A stretch of 39,342 nt of DNA from Micromonospora sp. KC213 (GCF_004348325.1 NZ_SMKF01000035.1:1-39342); one strand, 5' to 3'. Shown: positions 1 through 8,651, counted from the first letter of the stretch. The notes: generated by a model from the letters alone, not told the origin. Numbers and translations: made by a program.

Positions 1-498
1 GCGTCGGAGAGCCCCGAGCCGACGCCGACCTCGGCCTCGCCGACGCCGTCACCGTCGCCGCGCAGTCTCCCGCCGCGTACCCCGCTGGCCGGGCCGAAGG
101 TGCTGCGCTCCGCGACCTCCGGGCTCTGCGTCGGCACCGACGGCGACGACGAGATGGCCCAGGCCCGACTGGTCGCCTGCACCGGCGGGCCGGAGCAGCG
201 CTGGGTGGTCAACCAGGTCGCCCCCGACGTGTACACCCTCACCAACGCCGCACACGGCCAGTGCCTGGACGTCGACGGCGGCAGCGGCGACGACGGGGCG
301 AAGCTGCTCCAGTACCCCTGCCACGGCCGGGACAACCAGCAGTGGCGACTGATCGGCAGCAGCGGCGGGCCGGTGCTGGTGGTCGCGGTGCACTCCGGCA
401 AGTGCGCGCAACCGCAGGACGGCGCCGCCGAGGCCGGCGCGGAGCTGCGCCAGGTCCCCTGCACCAGCGCCGCCGCCCAGCAGTGGACCGTCGACTAG
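1..498 (+). CDS. Ricin B-type lectin domain protein, C-terminal part (5' end outside window)
   Basis: The frame is open from base 1, so the true start lies upstream. The first 35 or so residues are a Pro/Ser/Thr-rich linker. About 130 residues of a beta-trefoil follow, with three repeats each ending in a QxW-type motif (EQRWVV, NQQWRL, AQQWTVD) and paired cysteines (GLCVGTD, GQCLDVD, GKCAQPQ). This is the ricin B lectin fold, which usually binds galactose- or xylose-containing glycans and is often appended to secreted hydrolases or to surface proteins and kinases. The N-terminal catalytic or anchoring part cannot be seen, so the role of the whole protein is unknown. Its TAG stop overlaps the TAG stop of the convergent oxidoreductase gene in a shared CTAG. 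Confidence 0.85.
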   Translation, partial: ASESPEPTPTSASPTPSPSPRSLPPRTPLAGPKVLRSATSGLCVGTDGDDEMAQARLVACTGGPEQRWVVNQVAPDVYTLTNAAHGQCLDVDGGSGDDGAKLLQYPCHGRDNQQWRLIGSSGGPVLVVAVHSGKCAQPQDGAAEAGAELRQVPCTSAAAQQWTVD

Positions 499-2156
499 GC
501 TGCGGCGCGGGACCGGCGGCGGAGCGGGGAGCTGGGCTTGGACACGGCTAGCGGATCCCAGTCGGGGCTGATCGGGGTGAGCTTGGACGGGTCGGCGATC
601 ACGGCACCGTTCTTGACTTCGGCGCTGAGCGGGCGGCCGAGGATCGCTCCGGCGGTGCCCAGGCCGCTGCTGACGGCGCCGACGATGCCGCTGCCCCAGA
701 TGGTGCTGGCACCGGTGAGCCACAGGCCGCGGATTTCGGTGCGCGGGCCGGGTCGGCGTGGACCGATCTGGTCGGCGGCCATCTCGATGCCGTAGCAGGA
801 GCCGAGGGTGGACAGCGTGAACCGTTCATGGGTGAGCGGGCTGGACGCCTCCTGCCAGACGATGTGCTGACGTAGGTGCGGGATCACGGTGGTAGCGCGG
901 TCGATCAGCTGCTCGGTGAGACGTTCCTTGAGCACGGCGTACTGCGGGTCCTTCCGGTAGTCGTCGCCGCTGGGCCAGAGTGTGCCCTGCGGCGCGAGGC
1001 ACATCACCTCGAGGGTGGAGTGTCCGGACGGAGCGGCGTGCGGGTTTCCCGGATCCTTGGTGGTGGCCGAGGTGAGGAAGATCGGCATCTCGTCCGGGAT
1101 CCGGCCGTCGTAGATGTCGCGGTAGACCTGTTCCACATCGGCGTGTGGGTAGCACCAGTACGTGCTGTTGGGCAGCTGGTCGGCGAGGTCGATGTCGAGT
1201 CCGAGATAGACGCTGAACAACGGCAGCGCCATCCGGTACTTCTCCACCCGGGCGACGGTGGCCGGCGCCAGGTGGTCGCGGCCGACGAGGTCGAGGTAGG
1301 TGCGCTTGAGGTCAGCGCCCGACACCACGATCGGGGCGCGGATCGCCTCGCCCCCGTCGAGCTGGACGCCGACCACGGTTCCGTCGTCTGTCAGGATGCG
1401 TGTGACGCGCGCCTTGGTGCGCACCTGGCCGCCGTGGGTCTGGATGACGTCGATGAGATGAGCCGGAATGACCTGGCCGCCGCCGCGCGGGTACCACGCG
1501 CCGCCGGTGAGATAGTGGTCAAGGAAAGCGCCGTGCAGCGCCACCGAGGTTCGCGACGGCGGCACCCCGTAGTCGCCGGACTCGCCGACGATCACCGCCC
1601 TGGCCAGCGGACTGAGCCGACATGCGGCGAACAGCCAGGTCAACGGCAGTAGCCCGACGGAGGCCAGGGTCGGCGCCGTCCGGACGAACCGCAGCATGCC
1701 TGCGATGCTCCACCCGGGGATCGCGGCGGCACGCAACTCGGCGCCGATCCGTCGCAGGATGCCCACGCATAGCCGTAGGCCACGCTCCTGGTCGGGGAAC
1801 GCCTCGACCAGCCGAGCCAGGTAGGTGTCCCAGTCGCTGGGCACCCGGAACGTGAGATCAGGGAACACCAGCGTCGAGTGGCCGTCGGGGTCGAGCTGGC
1901 GGAAATCGATCCGACCGTCCAGTCCGAGACCGCGCAGTGCCGCCGTCATCCGCCCTTCGGGGTGACACTCACCGATGTAGTGCATGCCGACGTCGAACTC
2001 GTACCGGTTCCCCTTGCGCCGGAAGACCTGGCTGCAGCCGCCGGCTACCTGGTTCTGTTCGAGCACGAGAGTGCGCTTGCCGGTAGCCGTGAGATAGGCG
2101 GCGCAGGTGAGCCCGCTGAGGCCGGAGCCGATGACGATCGCGTCCCAGTCGTTCAT
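495..2156 (-). CDS. FAD-dependent phytoene desaturase/retinol saturase-like oxidoreductase
   Basis: A 553-residue flavoprotein. The N-terminus has a dinucleotide-binding GxGxxG motif (IGSGLSGLTCAAYL, residues about 9-22), followed by an acidic strand end (VLEQN) and GGCSQVF. The C-terminus has the conserved flavin closing motif (LTGASTIWGSGIVGAVSSG). This layout is typical of the CrtI/retinol saturase superfamily, which desaturates or saturates polyene or terpenoid substrates. The substrate cannot be read from sequence, and no carotenoid genes are adjacent. I chose the ATG at 2156 because GGAGGTGG lies 5 bases upstream; a longer in-frame extension to 2186 lacks such a site. A TetR gene is transcribed divergently with a dyad between them, so TetR control is likely. 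Confidence 0.85.
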   Translation of the reverse strand: MNDWDAIVIGSGLSGLTCAAYLTATGKRTLVLEQNQVAGGCSQVFRRKGNRYEFDVGMHYIGECHPEGRMTAALRGLGLDGRIDFRQLDPDGHSTLVFPDLTFRVPSDWDTYLARLVEAFPDQERGLRLCVGILRRIGAELRAAAIPGWSIAGMLRFVRTAPTLASVGLLPLTWLFAACRLSPLARAVIVGESGDYGVPPSRTSVALHGAFLDHYLTGGAWYPRGGGQVIPAHLIDVIQTHGGQVRTKARVTRILTDDGTVVGVQLDGGEAIRAPIVVSGADLKRTYLDLVGRDHLAPATVARVEKYRMALPLFSVYLGLDIDLADQLPNSTYWCYPHADVEQVYRDIYDGRIPDEMPIFLTSATTKDPGNPHAAPSGHSTLEVMCLAPQGTLWPSGDDYRKDPQYAVLKERLTEQLIDRATTVIPHLRQHIVWQEASSPLTHERFTLSTLGSCYGIEMAADQIGPRRPGPRTEIRGLWLTGASTIWGSGIVGAVSSGLGTAGAILGRPLSAEVKNGAVIADPSKLTPISPDWDPLAVSKPSSPLRRRSRAAA

Positions 2157-2180
2157 GTGAACCACCTCCACCGAGCAGCA

Positions 2181-2208
2181 TATCAAGCGCTATATCAAAC
2201 GCTATAGC
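2181..2208. promoter_or_regulatory. Putative TetR operator in divergent promoter region
   Basis: Two 12-base direct repeats (TATCAAGCGCTA, TATCAAACGCTA) lie head to tail at 2181-2192 and 2193-2204. Overlapping them is a dyad, GCTATA-N8-TATAGC, at 2189-2208. A 20-bp dyad in the gap between a tetR gene and its divergent neighbour is the usual position of a TetR-family operator. TAGGAT at 2211-2216 could be a -10 element for a leaderless tetR transcript. Binding is inferred. Confidence 0.55.
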
Positions 2209-2222
2209 ACTAGGATCAGTCC

Positions 2223-2873
2223 GTGGTCGAACGTCGTAGCGATCCCACCGTGCGTGTCCGGCTCCTGGAAGGCGCCGCCCGCCTGCTCGCCGAGGAAGGC
2301 CCGTCGGCGCTCACCCTGCGCCGAGTCGCCGCCGAGGCCGACACCTCCACGATGGGGGTGTATACGCACTTCGGCTCGATGGCCGATCTTGCCGACGCGG
2401 TGGTCACAGAAGGCTTCGCCCGGCTGGCCGCGCGACTCGCCGAGGTGCCACACACGGACAACGCGATCACCGACCTGGCCGGCCTGGCCCGCGCCTACCT
2501 GGTCAACGCGCGCCAAAACCCGCACCTGTACGCCGTCATGTTCGGTACCGCCCCACTGGGCATGTACCGCCCCCAGACCGCCGACGAGCGCAAACGCGGC
2601 CGGCCCACCTTCGAGGAGATCGTGGAGACCTGCGGTCGCGCCGTGAAACAGCGACGACTGCGACCGGCCGACCCGCTGGCGATTGCCAGCCAACTATGGA
2701 CCGCGATGCACGGCTACGTGATGGCCGACGTCGGCGGCTACTTCGGCGAGGACGGCACCGAGCGTGTCCTGGTGCCCATGCTCGTCACCATGCTCAGCGG
2801 CCTCGGCGCCGATCCAGACACCGCACTCGCGTCGATCAAGACACTCACGGCGACCGACGCCACTCCCCTCTAG
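2223..2873 (+). CDS. TetR/AcrR family transcriptional regulator
   Basis: A 216-residue one-component repressor. Residues about 10-50 form the TetR helix-turn-helix (LLAEEGPSALTLRRVAAEA ending in MGVYTHFGSMADL). The C-terminal half has the helical ligand-binding fold of the WHG-type TetR group. The GTG start has no clear Shine-Dalgarno, and a TAGGAT box ends 6 bases upstream, which fits a leaderless message. It faces the FAD oxidoreductase gene across 66 bases that contain a dyad, so it probably represses that gene and itself. The ligand is not predictable; a lipophilic substrate of the oxidoreductase is a reasonable guess. Confidence 0.9.
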   Translation: MVERRSDPTVRVRLLEGAARLLAEEGPSALTLRRVAAEADTSTMGVYTHFGSMADLADAVVTEGFARLAARLAEVPHTDNAITDLAGLARAYLVNARQNPHLYAVMFGTAPLGMYRPQTADERKRGRPTFEEIVETCGRAVKQRRLRPADPLAIASQLWTAMHGYVMADVGGYFGEDGTERVLVPMLVTMLSGLGADPDTALASIKTLTATDATPL

Positions 2874-2883
2874 GCCGACGACG

Positions 2884-3357
2884 CTACGCGTCGCCGCCGT
2901 CGCGCAGCATCCGCAACTGGGCCAGGTGCTTGGGCAGGTGGACGCGGGTGTGCAGGTCCAGCGTGCGCGACCACGGCAGCGGCTCGTCCACCCGCAGGTC
3001 GAAGCCCTCCCGCAGGTGTGTCTCGACCGGGGTGTCGGCGGTCGGGCCCAGCCGCTCCACCAGGGCGCAGAGCCGGCCGCTGGTGGCGCGCAGCAGGGTG
3101 ACCAGCCCGGCCAACCCGCCGTGCTCGGCGACCAGCGCGTCCAGCTCGCCGCGGTGCAGGGTCTCCGGGTCGTAGTAGGCGTACGGGGCTCCCGCCAGCA
3201 CCGCCTCGGTCGCCTCGCTCATCAGTTCGTCGTTGGCGGCCAGGTGCGCCACGATCTGCTCGGCACTGGGTTGCCCGGCCGGGGGTGCGCCGAACCGGCC
3301 CGCCGTCACCTCGTGGAGCAGCTCGTCGTACGCCCGTCGCAGCCCGCCGCTGTCCAT
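2884..3357 (-). CDS. DinB/maleylpyruvate-isomerase-like small helical protein
   Basis: About 157 residues, mainly helical. The N-terminal segment SAEQIVAHLAANDELM and a late histidine-containing segment (TRVHLPKHLAQLRML) resemble the four-helix bundle of the DinB/MDMPI superfamily, whose members are often metal- or mycothiol-dependent transferases. The match is by pattern only. The ATG at 3357 was chosen; an in-frame TTG at 3369 would add four residues and neither has a convincing ribosome site. The gene ends 10 bases from the convergent tetR stop and is followed upstream by the VWA gene on the same strand. No specific function can be assigned. Confidence 0.6.
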   Translation of the reverse strand: MDSGGLRRAYDELLHEVTAGRFGAPPAGQPSAEQIVAHLAANDELMSEATEAVLAGAPYAYYDPETLHRGELDALVAEHGGLAGLVTLLRATSGRLCALVERLGPTADTPVETHLREGFDLRVDEPLPWSRTLDLHTRVHLPKHLAQLRMLRDGGDA

Positions 3358-3422
3358 GGTTCCAGTCAACGTGCCCCGCGCCCGGCGGCACCGGCCCGGC
3401 GGGCGGGGATCACCCGGACGGG

Positions 3423-5375
3423 TCAGCGGCGACCGCGGCGGGCGCGCAGGTAGTCGGAGACCACGTACTCGCCGAGGTCGTCGGCGTCGGGGGTGAACAC
3501 GCGGCCCCGCGCGCGGCGGGCCACCGCCTCGACGAACCGGCGCAGGCCCGGATCGTCACCGAGCATGAACAGGTTCAGCGTCGCGCCGTACCGGGTCAAC
3601 CGGTCCACCTCCCGGACGGTCACCTCGATCGTCTCGGGCAGCGGCGGCCAGTGGAAGTACGCCTGCCCGTCGTCCGGGTCCAGGTGGGCGGTCGGCTCAC
3701 CGTCAGTGACCACCAGCACCACCGGCTCCGCGCCCGGATGCCGGCGCAGATGCCGCCCGGCCAGCCGCAGCGCGTGCTGGAGATTGGTGCCCTGTTCCAG
3801 GTCCGGCTCGACCGCCGCCAACTCCTGGCGGGTCAGCGTCGTCGCCTCCCGGCCGAACCCGACGATCTGCAACGCGTCCTGCGGGAACCGGGTCGCCACC
3901 AGGTGCGACAGCGCCAGCGCCGTCTGTTTCATCGGCCCCCACCGCCCCTGGGAGACCATCGAGTACGACAGGTCCACGCAGAGCGCCACCGCCGCCGACG
4001 CCCGCCGCTCGGTTTCCACCACCTCGAAGTCCTCGACCGCCAGCGGAACCGGCACGGTCGGGCCGGCCCGGCGTACCGCGCGGGTCAGGGTCCGCACCAC
4101 GTCCAGCGGCTGCTCGTCGCCGTACTGCCAGAGACGGGAGCCGCCGCTCACCTCGCCGGCCGCGCCGGCCGCCCGCAGCTCGTGTTGGCCGCGCGGGCCG
4201 GCGGTCAGGTCGGCGAAGACCCTCCGCAACGCGGTGCCGGCGAGCCGGCGCAGCGCCTTCGGGCTCAGGGTCAGCCCGTCGGCGTCCCGCGCCACCCAGC
4301 CCTGTCGGCGCAGCTCCCGCTCCAGCTCCTGCAGCCGGCGTACGTCGTCGGCGGCGTCGCGGCCCAGCGTCCGGGTGACCGCCTCGACGTCAACGTCGTC
4401 CAGGCTGGCGCCGGGATGCCCCTGTTCCAGGGCGTCCAGCAGCTCGTCCAGCTCCGCGATCTCACCGAGGGCGCCGGTGGCCTCGCCGTAACCGAGCGGC
4501 TGGTCACCCCGGACCCGCTCCCCACGCTGCCAGTTCAGGTCCGGCCGCAACGCGCGCAGGTGCGCGTCGAGCGCGGACAGTTCGCCGGCCAGCCGGTCGC
4601 CGAGGGACTGGCGCATCAGCCCGGCCAGCTCCGTGCGCTGCCGCTCCGACAACGAGCGCATCAGCCGCTCCCCGGCCGCCGACCGGCGGGCCAGCACGTC
4701 GACCAGTTCCTCGACGTCCCTGGGCCGCTCCGGGAAGAACTCGCCGTGCCGGCGCATGAACTCGGCGAACGCGTCGGTGGTGTCCTCGGCGCGGGCGTGC
4801 CGGGCCAGCAGGTCGTTCAGGTCACGCATCATCGCGGCGAGCTGCCGCTGCACCTGCGGATCGGCGGCGGCCCGCGCCGCGTCGCGCAGCCCGGCGAACC
4901 GCTGCTCCAGCACCTCGCCGCGCAGCCCGTCGAGGATCCGCTGGTACGTGGCGCGCGCCTCGGCGCTAACCCACTCGTACCCGGACAGCTCCGCCATCGC
5001 CCGGGCCGTGGACCGGGGCAGGTTCTCCAGCACCGTCTCGGCGAAGCGCGCCTCGTCGCCGTCGCGGCCCCGCAGCTCGTCCCGCTCGGCGGCGAGCGCC
5101 TGGTCGAGCAGAGCCCGGGCCCGGGTGACGGTGCCGTCCAGGTCGCCGCGGCGCAGCGCCTCCCGGCGCAGCCGCCGGGCCCGGGCCGCCAGGTCGTCCA
5201 GGCCACCCCGGCCCTGCGGGCCGCGCCGCAGCAGGTTCCGCAGCGCCTCCCGCAGGCTGCCGCCGGCGAGGACGTCCGCGCCGACCTCGTCCACCGCGGC
5301 CCGCACGTCGTACGGCGGGGCGAGCGGGTCGGGCCCACCGCGCCACTGGCCGTACCGGAACCGGTTGCCGGCCAC
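3423..5375 (-). CDS. VWA domain protein partnered with MoxR ATPase
   Basis: A 650-residue cytoplasmic protein. Residues about 1-450 are charged and helix-rich with no recognised enzyme motif. Residues about 460-640 form a von Willebrand factor A domain with an intact metal-ion-dependent adhesion site: DLSYS (D468, S470, S472), a threonine in GTNLQ near 530, and VVTDGE near 555. The GTG start sits 2 bases after the stop of the MoxR-type ATPase gene, so the two are translationally linked. MoxR/VWA pairs act as chaperone-like machines that insert cofactors or remodel protein complexes, as in CoxD/CoxE and magnesium chelatase I/D. The client of this pair is unknown. The frame is open far upstream inside the ATPase gene, but that extension is a GC-rich shadow. 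Confidence 0.85.
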   Translation of the reverse strand: MAGNRFRYGQWRGGPDPLAPPYDVRAAVDEVGADVLAGGSLREALRNLLRRGPQGRGGLDDLAARARRLRREALRRGDLDGTVTRARALLDQALAAERDELRGRDGDEARFAETVLENLPRSTARAMAELSGYEWVSAEARATYQRILDGLRGEVLEQRFAGLRDAARAAADPQVQRQLAAMMRDLNDLLARHARAEDTTDAFAEFMRRHGEFFPERPRDVEELVDVLARRSAAGERLMRSLSERQRTELAGLMRQSLGDRLAGELSALDAHLRALRPDLNWQRGERVRGDQPLGYGEATGALGEIAELDELLDALEQGHPGASLDDVDVEAVTRTLGRDAADDVRRLQELERELRRQGWVARDADGLTLSPKALRRLAGTALRRVFADLTAGPRGQHELRAAGAAGEVSGGSRLWQYGDEQPLDVVRTLTRAVRRAGPTVPVPLAVEDFEVVETERRASAAVALCVDLSYSMVSQGRWGPMKQTALALSHLVATRFPQDALQIVGFGREATTLTRQELAAVEPDLEQGTNLQHALRLAGRHLRRHPGAEPVVLVVTDGEPTAHLDPDDGQAYFHWPPLPETIEVTVREVDRLTRYGATLNLFMLGDDPGLRRFVEAVARRARGRVFTPDADDLGEYVVSDYLRARRGRR

Positions 5376-5377
5376 GG

Positions 5378-6838
5378 TCAGCCCCGGCCGCCGTAGACGG
5401 TGCGCCCCGACTCGGTGACGTCCTTGCCGAGCCGGCGGGTCAGGTGCAGCCCTTCGAGCACGAACTCGACACCGGCGGCAGCCTGTTCCGGCGTCGGCGC
5501 GTCGCCCAGGTCGAGCCGGTCCAGCGCCTTGGCCAGGCCGGGCACGGTGCCGACCTGGCGCAGCAGCTCCGCCGAGGAGACCAGCTCGCCGGTCTCGATC
5601 ACGGTGCCCTCCGCCACCAGGGCGGTGAAGCCGGACAGGTCCAGCCCGGCCAGCCGGGCCCGGAACGTCTCGGCGGTGGCGGCGCGCAGCAGGTGCGCCA
5701 GGATCTCGATCTCCCGCCCCTCCTCGCCGCTCTCGAACTCCACCTTGCCGCGCAGGGTCGAGGTGACCGAGACGGCGTCGCCGACCCGGGCGACCGCGGC
5801 TTCCCCGCGTACCCCGTCGGAGGCGGCACCGGCGAGCAGGCCGGAACGGCGCAGCGCGGCGGCGGCGACCGTCTCCGCGGCGGCGATGGCGAACCGGGCG
5901 GAGACGCCGGAGCGCGGGTCCACCGACGGCGACTCGCGCACCGCGCGGGCGAACCGGGCGAGGACCTCCAGCACGTGCTCCGGCACCTCGGCGACCAGGT
6001 CGGCCTCCTGCCGGACGAGCGCCAACTCCAGCTCCAGATCGACCGGGTAGTGGGTCCGGATCTCCGCGCCGAACCGGTCCTTGAGCGGGGTGATGATCCG
6101 CCCCCGGTTGGTGTAGTCCTCCGGGTTGGCGCTGGCCACCAGCAGCAGATCCAGCGGCAGCCGGAGCTGGTAGCCGCGGACCTGGATGTCGCGCTCCTCC
6201 AACACGTTGAGCAACGCCACCTGGATCCGTTCGGCCAGGTCGGGCAGCTCGTTGACAGCGAAGATCCCCCGGTTGGTGCGGGGCACCAAGCCGAAGTGGA
6301 TCGTCTCCGGATCGCCGAGGGTACGCCCCTGCGCCAGCCGGATCGGGTCGACGTCGCCGATGAGGTCGCCGACGCTGGTGTCCGGGGTGGCCAGCTTCTC
6401 GCCGTACCGCATCGAGCGGTGCAGCCAACCGATCGGGAGGTCGTCGCCGGCGGAGCCGACCAGCGCGCGGGACGCCGGGGTGAGCGGGTGCAGCGGGTGC
6501 TCGTTGAGCACCGAGCCGGGGATCACCGGCGTCCACTCGTCGAGCAACGCCACCAGCGAGCGGATCAGCCGGGTCTTGCCCTGGCCACGCTCGCCGAGCA
6601 GCACCATGTCGTGGCCGGCGAGCAGCGCCCGCTCGACCTCCGGCAGCACCGTGTCCTGGTAGCCGACGATGCCGGGGAAGCGTTCCCCGCCGGTCCGCAT
6701 CCGGGCGAAAAGGTTGTCGCGGAGTTCCTGCTTGACCGTGCGGTAATGGTGGCCGGCCGCGCGCAGCCCGCCGAGCGTGGTGGGCAGCTCGGCGGGCGGG
6801 ACCGGGGGAACCTGGTGGGGAGCGGTCACCCGACCCAC
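5378..6838 (-). CDS. MoxR/magnesium-chelatase-type AAA+ ATPase
   Basis: A 486-residue AAA+ ATPase. Walker A is GERGQGKT (residues 82-89), the Walker B region is GIFAVNEL (about 191-198), and a sensor-1-like ASANPED lies near 235. The insertion after Walker B (RIQVALLNVLEERDIQVRGY) is typical of the ChlI/MoxR helix-2-insert clade. It lies 2 bases upstream of the VWA gene and should form an ATPase/VWA complex with it. There are no bacteriochlorophyll or cobalamin genes nearby, so true magnesium or cobalt chelation is unlikely. The GTG at 6838 is the longest start; a second GTG three codons later (6829) is equally plausible. Confidence 0.88.
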   Translation of the reverse strand: MGRVTAPHQVPPVPPAELPTTLGGLRAAGHHYRTVKQELRDNLFARMRTGGERFPGIVGYQDTVLPEVERALLAGHDMVLLGERGQGKTRLIRSLVALLDEWTPVIPGSVLNEHPLHPLTPASRALVGSAGDDLPIGWLHRSMRYGEKLATPDTSVGDLIGDVDPIRLAQGRTLGDPETIHFGLVPRTNRGIFAVNELPDLAERIQVALLNVLEERDIQVRGYQLRLPLDLLLVASANPEDYTNRGRIITPLKDRFGAEIRTHYPVDLELELALVRQEADLVAEVPEHVLEVLARFARAVRESPSVDPRSGVSARFAIAAAETVAAAALRRSGLLAGAASDGVRGEAAVARVGDAVSVTSTLRGKVEFESGEEGREIEILAHLLRAATAETFRARLAGLDLSGFTALVAEGTVIETGELVSSAELLRQVGTVPGLAKALDRLDLGDAPTPEQAAAGVEFVLEGLHLTRRLGKDVTESGRTVYGGRG

Positions 6839-6861
6839 GCTAGCTCAGGATTTCCACACCG

Positions 6862-6905
6862 CCCGGGGGGCCGGTCCCGCCCCGTGCCGGGACCAACCCC
6901 CCGGG
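6862..6905 (-). terminator. Strong GC hairpin between membrane gene and MoxR gene
   Basis: An outer 9-bp stem (6862-6870 with 6897-6905, CCCGGGGGG/CCCCCCGGG) encloses a 2x2 internal loop and an inner 7-bp stem (GGTCCCG 6873-6879 with CGGGACC 6888-6894) around an 8-base loop. It lies just after the stop of the upstream membrane gene on the minus strand. There is no T tract, as is usual for actinomycete terminators. It should separate that gene from the MoxR/VWA operon. Confidence 0.6.
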
Positions 6906-6911
6906 GGGCGC

Positions 6912-7922
6912 TCAGGCGCGACGGCGCAGGTGGTACGCGTACGTCGCGGCGGCCAGCGCGACCGCCCAGACCGGCCACAGCAGCATCGGCAGGGCGGCGG
7001 AGTTGACCTCACGGATCAGTTCCAGAAACCGCGGGGCGGCCAGGATGTCGACGCTGGCCGCGAGGACGGCCAGCGTGACCAGCCCGGCCGGGATCACCGC
7101 CAGGAGCACCGGCACCGGCCGGCCCGCCAGGCCGGGCAGCCAGCGCGGGAACCGCTCCCCCCAGCGCGCCACGAGCCCGAGCGTGAGCACCGCGCCGACC
7201 ACGGCGAACGCGCCCAGTCCGGCGCCCGCCCAGACCGAGCCGTCGGCGTGCATGTCGGCCAGCGCCTCCCGGGACATACCCAGCGGGATCCCGGCCAGCC
7301 AGGCGAACCGGATCAGCGCGTAGAGCACCGGGATGACGGCCGCGGTCCACGCCGCCCACCGGCCCCATCGGGCGGCCGAGGCGGGTGCGGCCCACGCGGG
7401 TGAACGCCCGTCGGCGATCCGGTGCCGCCAGCGCAGCAGCGCGCCGGCCAGCAGCATCCCACCGACCAGGGCGGCCAGCCGGGCGAACAGCGGCCAGGTG
7501 AAGATCTCGGCGTAGTCCACCGGCGGCCAGCCGAACGGCGCGCCGACGATCAGCATCGGCGCGTAGCCGAGCAGGGCCAACACGCGCATCCCGGGGACCA
7601 CCACCGCCAGCGCGAGGGCCACGGTCGCGGCGTACCCGGTGATCAGCAGGCGCAGTGGCCGGGACGGCCGGACGGCCGTCCCGGCCATGGCCAGGGCGGC
7701 GACCGCGCCGGTCAGCAGCACGGCCGCGAACAACGGCGGGCCGACGGAGACGGGCACCAGCCCGAGCAAACCGGCCCCGTCGCCGCCGTGCGGGTCGTTC
7801 GCGCCGAGCGGATAGCCGGCGCCGGTCAGCGTGGACACCAGGGCGAGCACGCCCCAGACGCCGAGCCAGGCGGCGGCGACCGGGGCAGCCAGGTCGAGTC
7901 GGGTACGCAGCGGGAGAGTCAT
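6912..7922 (-). CDS. Polytopic integral membrane protein, function unknown
   Basis: A 336-residue protein with about eight hydrophobic segments separated by short Arg/Pro-rich loops, ending in a basic tail (YHLRRRA). No catalytic or transport motif was recognised. It begins 78 bases downstream of the response regulator gene on the same strand and may be co-transcribed with the kinase/regulator pair, making it a candidate target or accessory sensor. A strong hairpin follows its stop. Start ATG at 7922. The coding call rests on codon bias, length and the consistent membrane pattern. Confidence 0.75.
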   Translation of the reverse strand: MTLPLRTRLDLAAPVAAAWLGVWGVLALVSTLTGAGYPLGANDPHGGDGAGLLGLVPVSVGPPLFAAVLLTGAVAALAMAGTAVRPSRPLRLLITGYAATVALALAVVVPGMRVLALLGYAPMLIVGAPFGWPPVDYAEIFTWPLFARLAALVGGMLLAGALLRWRHRIADGRSPAWAAPASAARWGRWAAWTAAVIPVLYALIRFAWLAGIPLGMSREALADMHADGSVWAGAGLGAFAVVGAVLTLGLVARWGERFPRWLPGLAGRPVPVLLAVIPAGLVTLAVLAASVDILAAPRFLELIREVNSAALPMLLWPVWAVALAAATYAYHLRRRA

Positions 7923-8000
7923 GCCCTGAAGCCTCGGCCGGCCCGTCGCCGGATTCCTCCCGCCCCGGGGTGGACCCGCTCCCCCGTGGGAGGGAACGCC

Positions 8001-8651
8001 TCAGCCGGCCGGAACCACGAACCCCGACTCGTACGCGGCGACGACCGCCTGGGTCCGGTCCCGCACCCCGAGCTTGGCCAGCACGTTCCCGACGTGCGTC
8101 TTGACCGTCTCCACGCCGACCACCAGCCGCGCGGCGATCTCCTGGTTGGACAGCCCGGCCGCCATGAGCCGCAGCACCTCCGCCTCCCGGTCGGTCAGCC
8201 GGGCGGCGCGCAGCCGGTCCCCGCCACGCCGCCCGTACGCGCCGACGAGCTGCCGGACGGCGGCCGGGAAGAGCAACGACTCGCCGGCCGCCACCACCCG
8301 CACGGCTTCCACCACCTCGGCCGGGCGGGCCCGTTTGAGCAGGAAGCCGCTCGCCCCGGCGCGCAGCGCCTCGTAGACGTACTCGTCGTTGGCGAACGTG
8401 GTCACCACCAGGACGCGCGGCGGGTCGGCGGAGGTGGCGAGCAGCCGGCGAGTGGCCTGGATGCCGTCGATGCCCGGCATCCGCACGTCCATGAGCACCA
8501 CCCGCGGGCGCAGCTTGGCGACCAGTGGCGGCACCTCCGCGCCGTCCGCCGCCTCCCCCACGACGCGCAGGTCCGGCTGGGCGCTCACGATCGCCCGCAG
8601 GCCGATCCGGACCAGTTCGTCGTCGTCGACGATCAGCACGTCGATGGTCAC
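8001..8651 (-). CDS. NarL/LuxR-family response regulator
   Basis: A 216-residue two-domain regulator. The receiver has the acidic cluster DDD (residues 9-11), the phosphoacceptor D55 (LMDVRMPG), T84 (VVTTF) and K106 (FLLKR). The C-terminal LuxR helix-turn-helix begins LTDREAEVLRLMAAGLSNQEIA and continues with ETVKTHVGNVLAKLG. The GTG start overlaps the TGA of the histidine kinase gene by 4 bases (GTGA), which shows translational coupling. It is the cognate regulator of that kinase. Its targets are unknown; the membrane protein gene just downstream is a candidate. Confidence 0.95.
   Translation of the reverse strand: MTIDVLIVDDDELVRIGLRAIVSAQPDLRVVGEAADGAEVPPLVAKLRPRVVLMDVRMPGIDGIQATRRLLATSADPPRVLVVTTFANDEYVYEALRAGASGFLLKRARPAEVVEAVRVVAAGESLLFPAAVRQLVGAYGRRGGDRLRAARLTDREAEVLRLMAAGLSNQEIAARLVVGVETVKTHVGNVLAKLGVRDRTQAVVAAYESGFVVPAG

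Noticed and set aside
3285..5396. 703-residue open frame on the plus strand opposite the VWA gene
   Set aside because: Very rich in Arg, Gly, Pro, Gln and Val with no domain; it is the usual antisense shadow of GC-biased codons, and the VWA motifs on the other strand are clear.
5376..6536. N-terminal extension of the VWA frame into the ATPase gene
   Set aside because: Composition is Arg/Ala/Gly-rich without motifs, and the GTG at 5375 directly after the ATPase stop is the natural start.
7923..8000. CTCCC...GGGAG dyad between the regulator and the membrane protein gene
   Set aside because: Short imperfect arms; not convincing as a terminator or operator.
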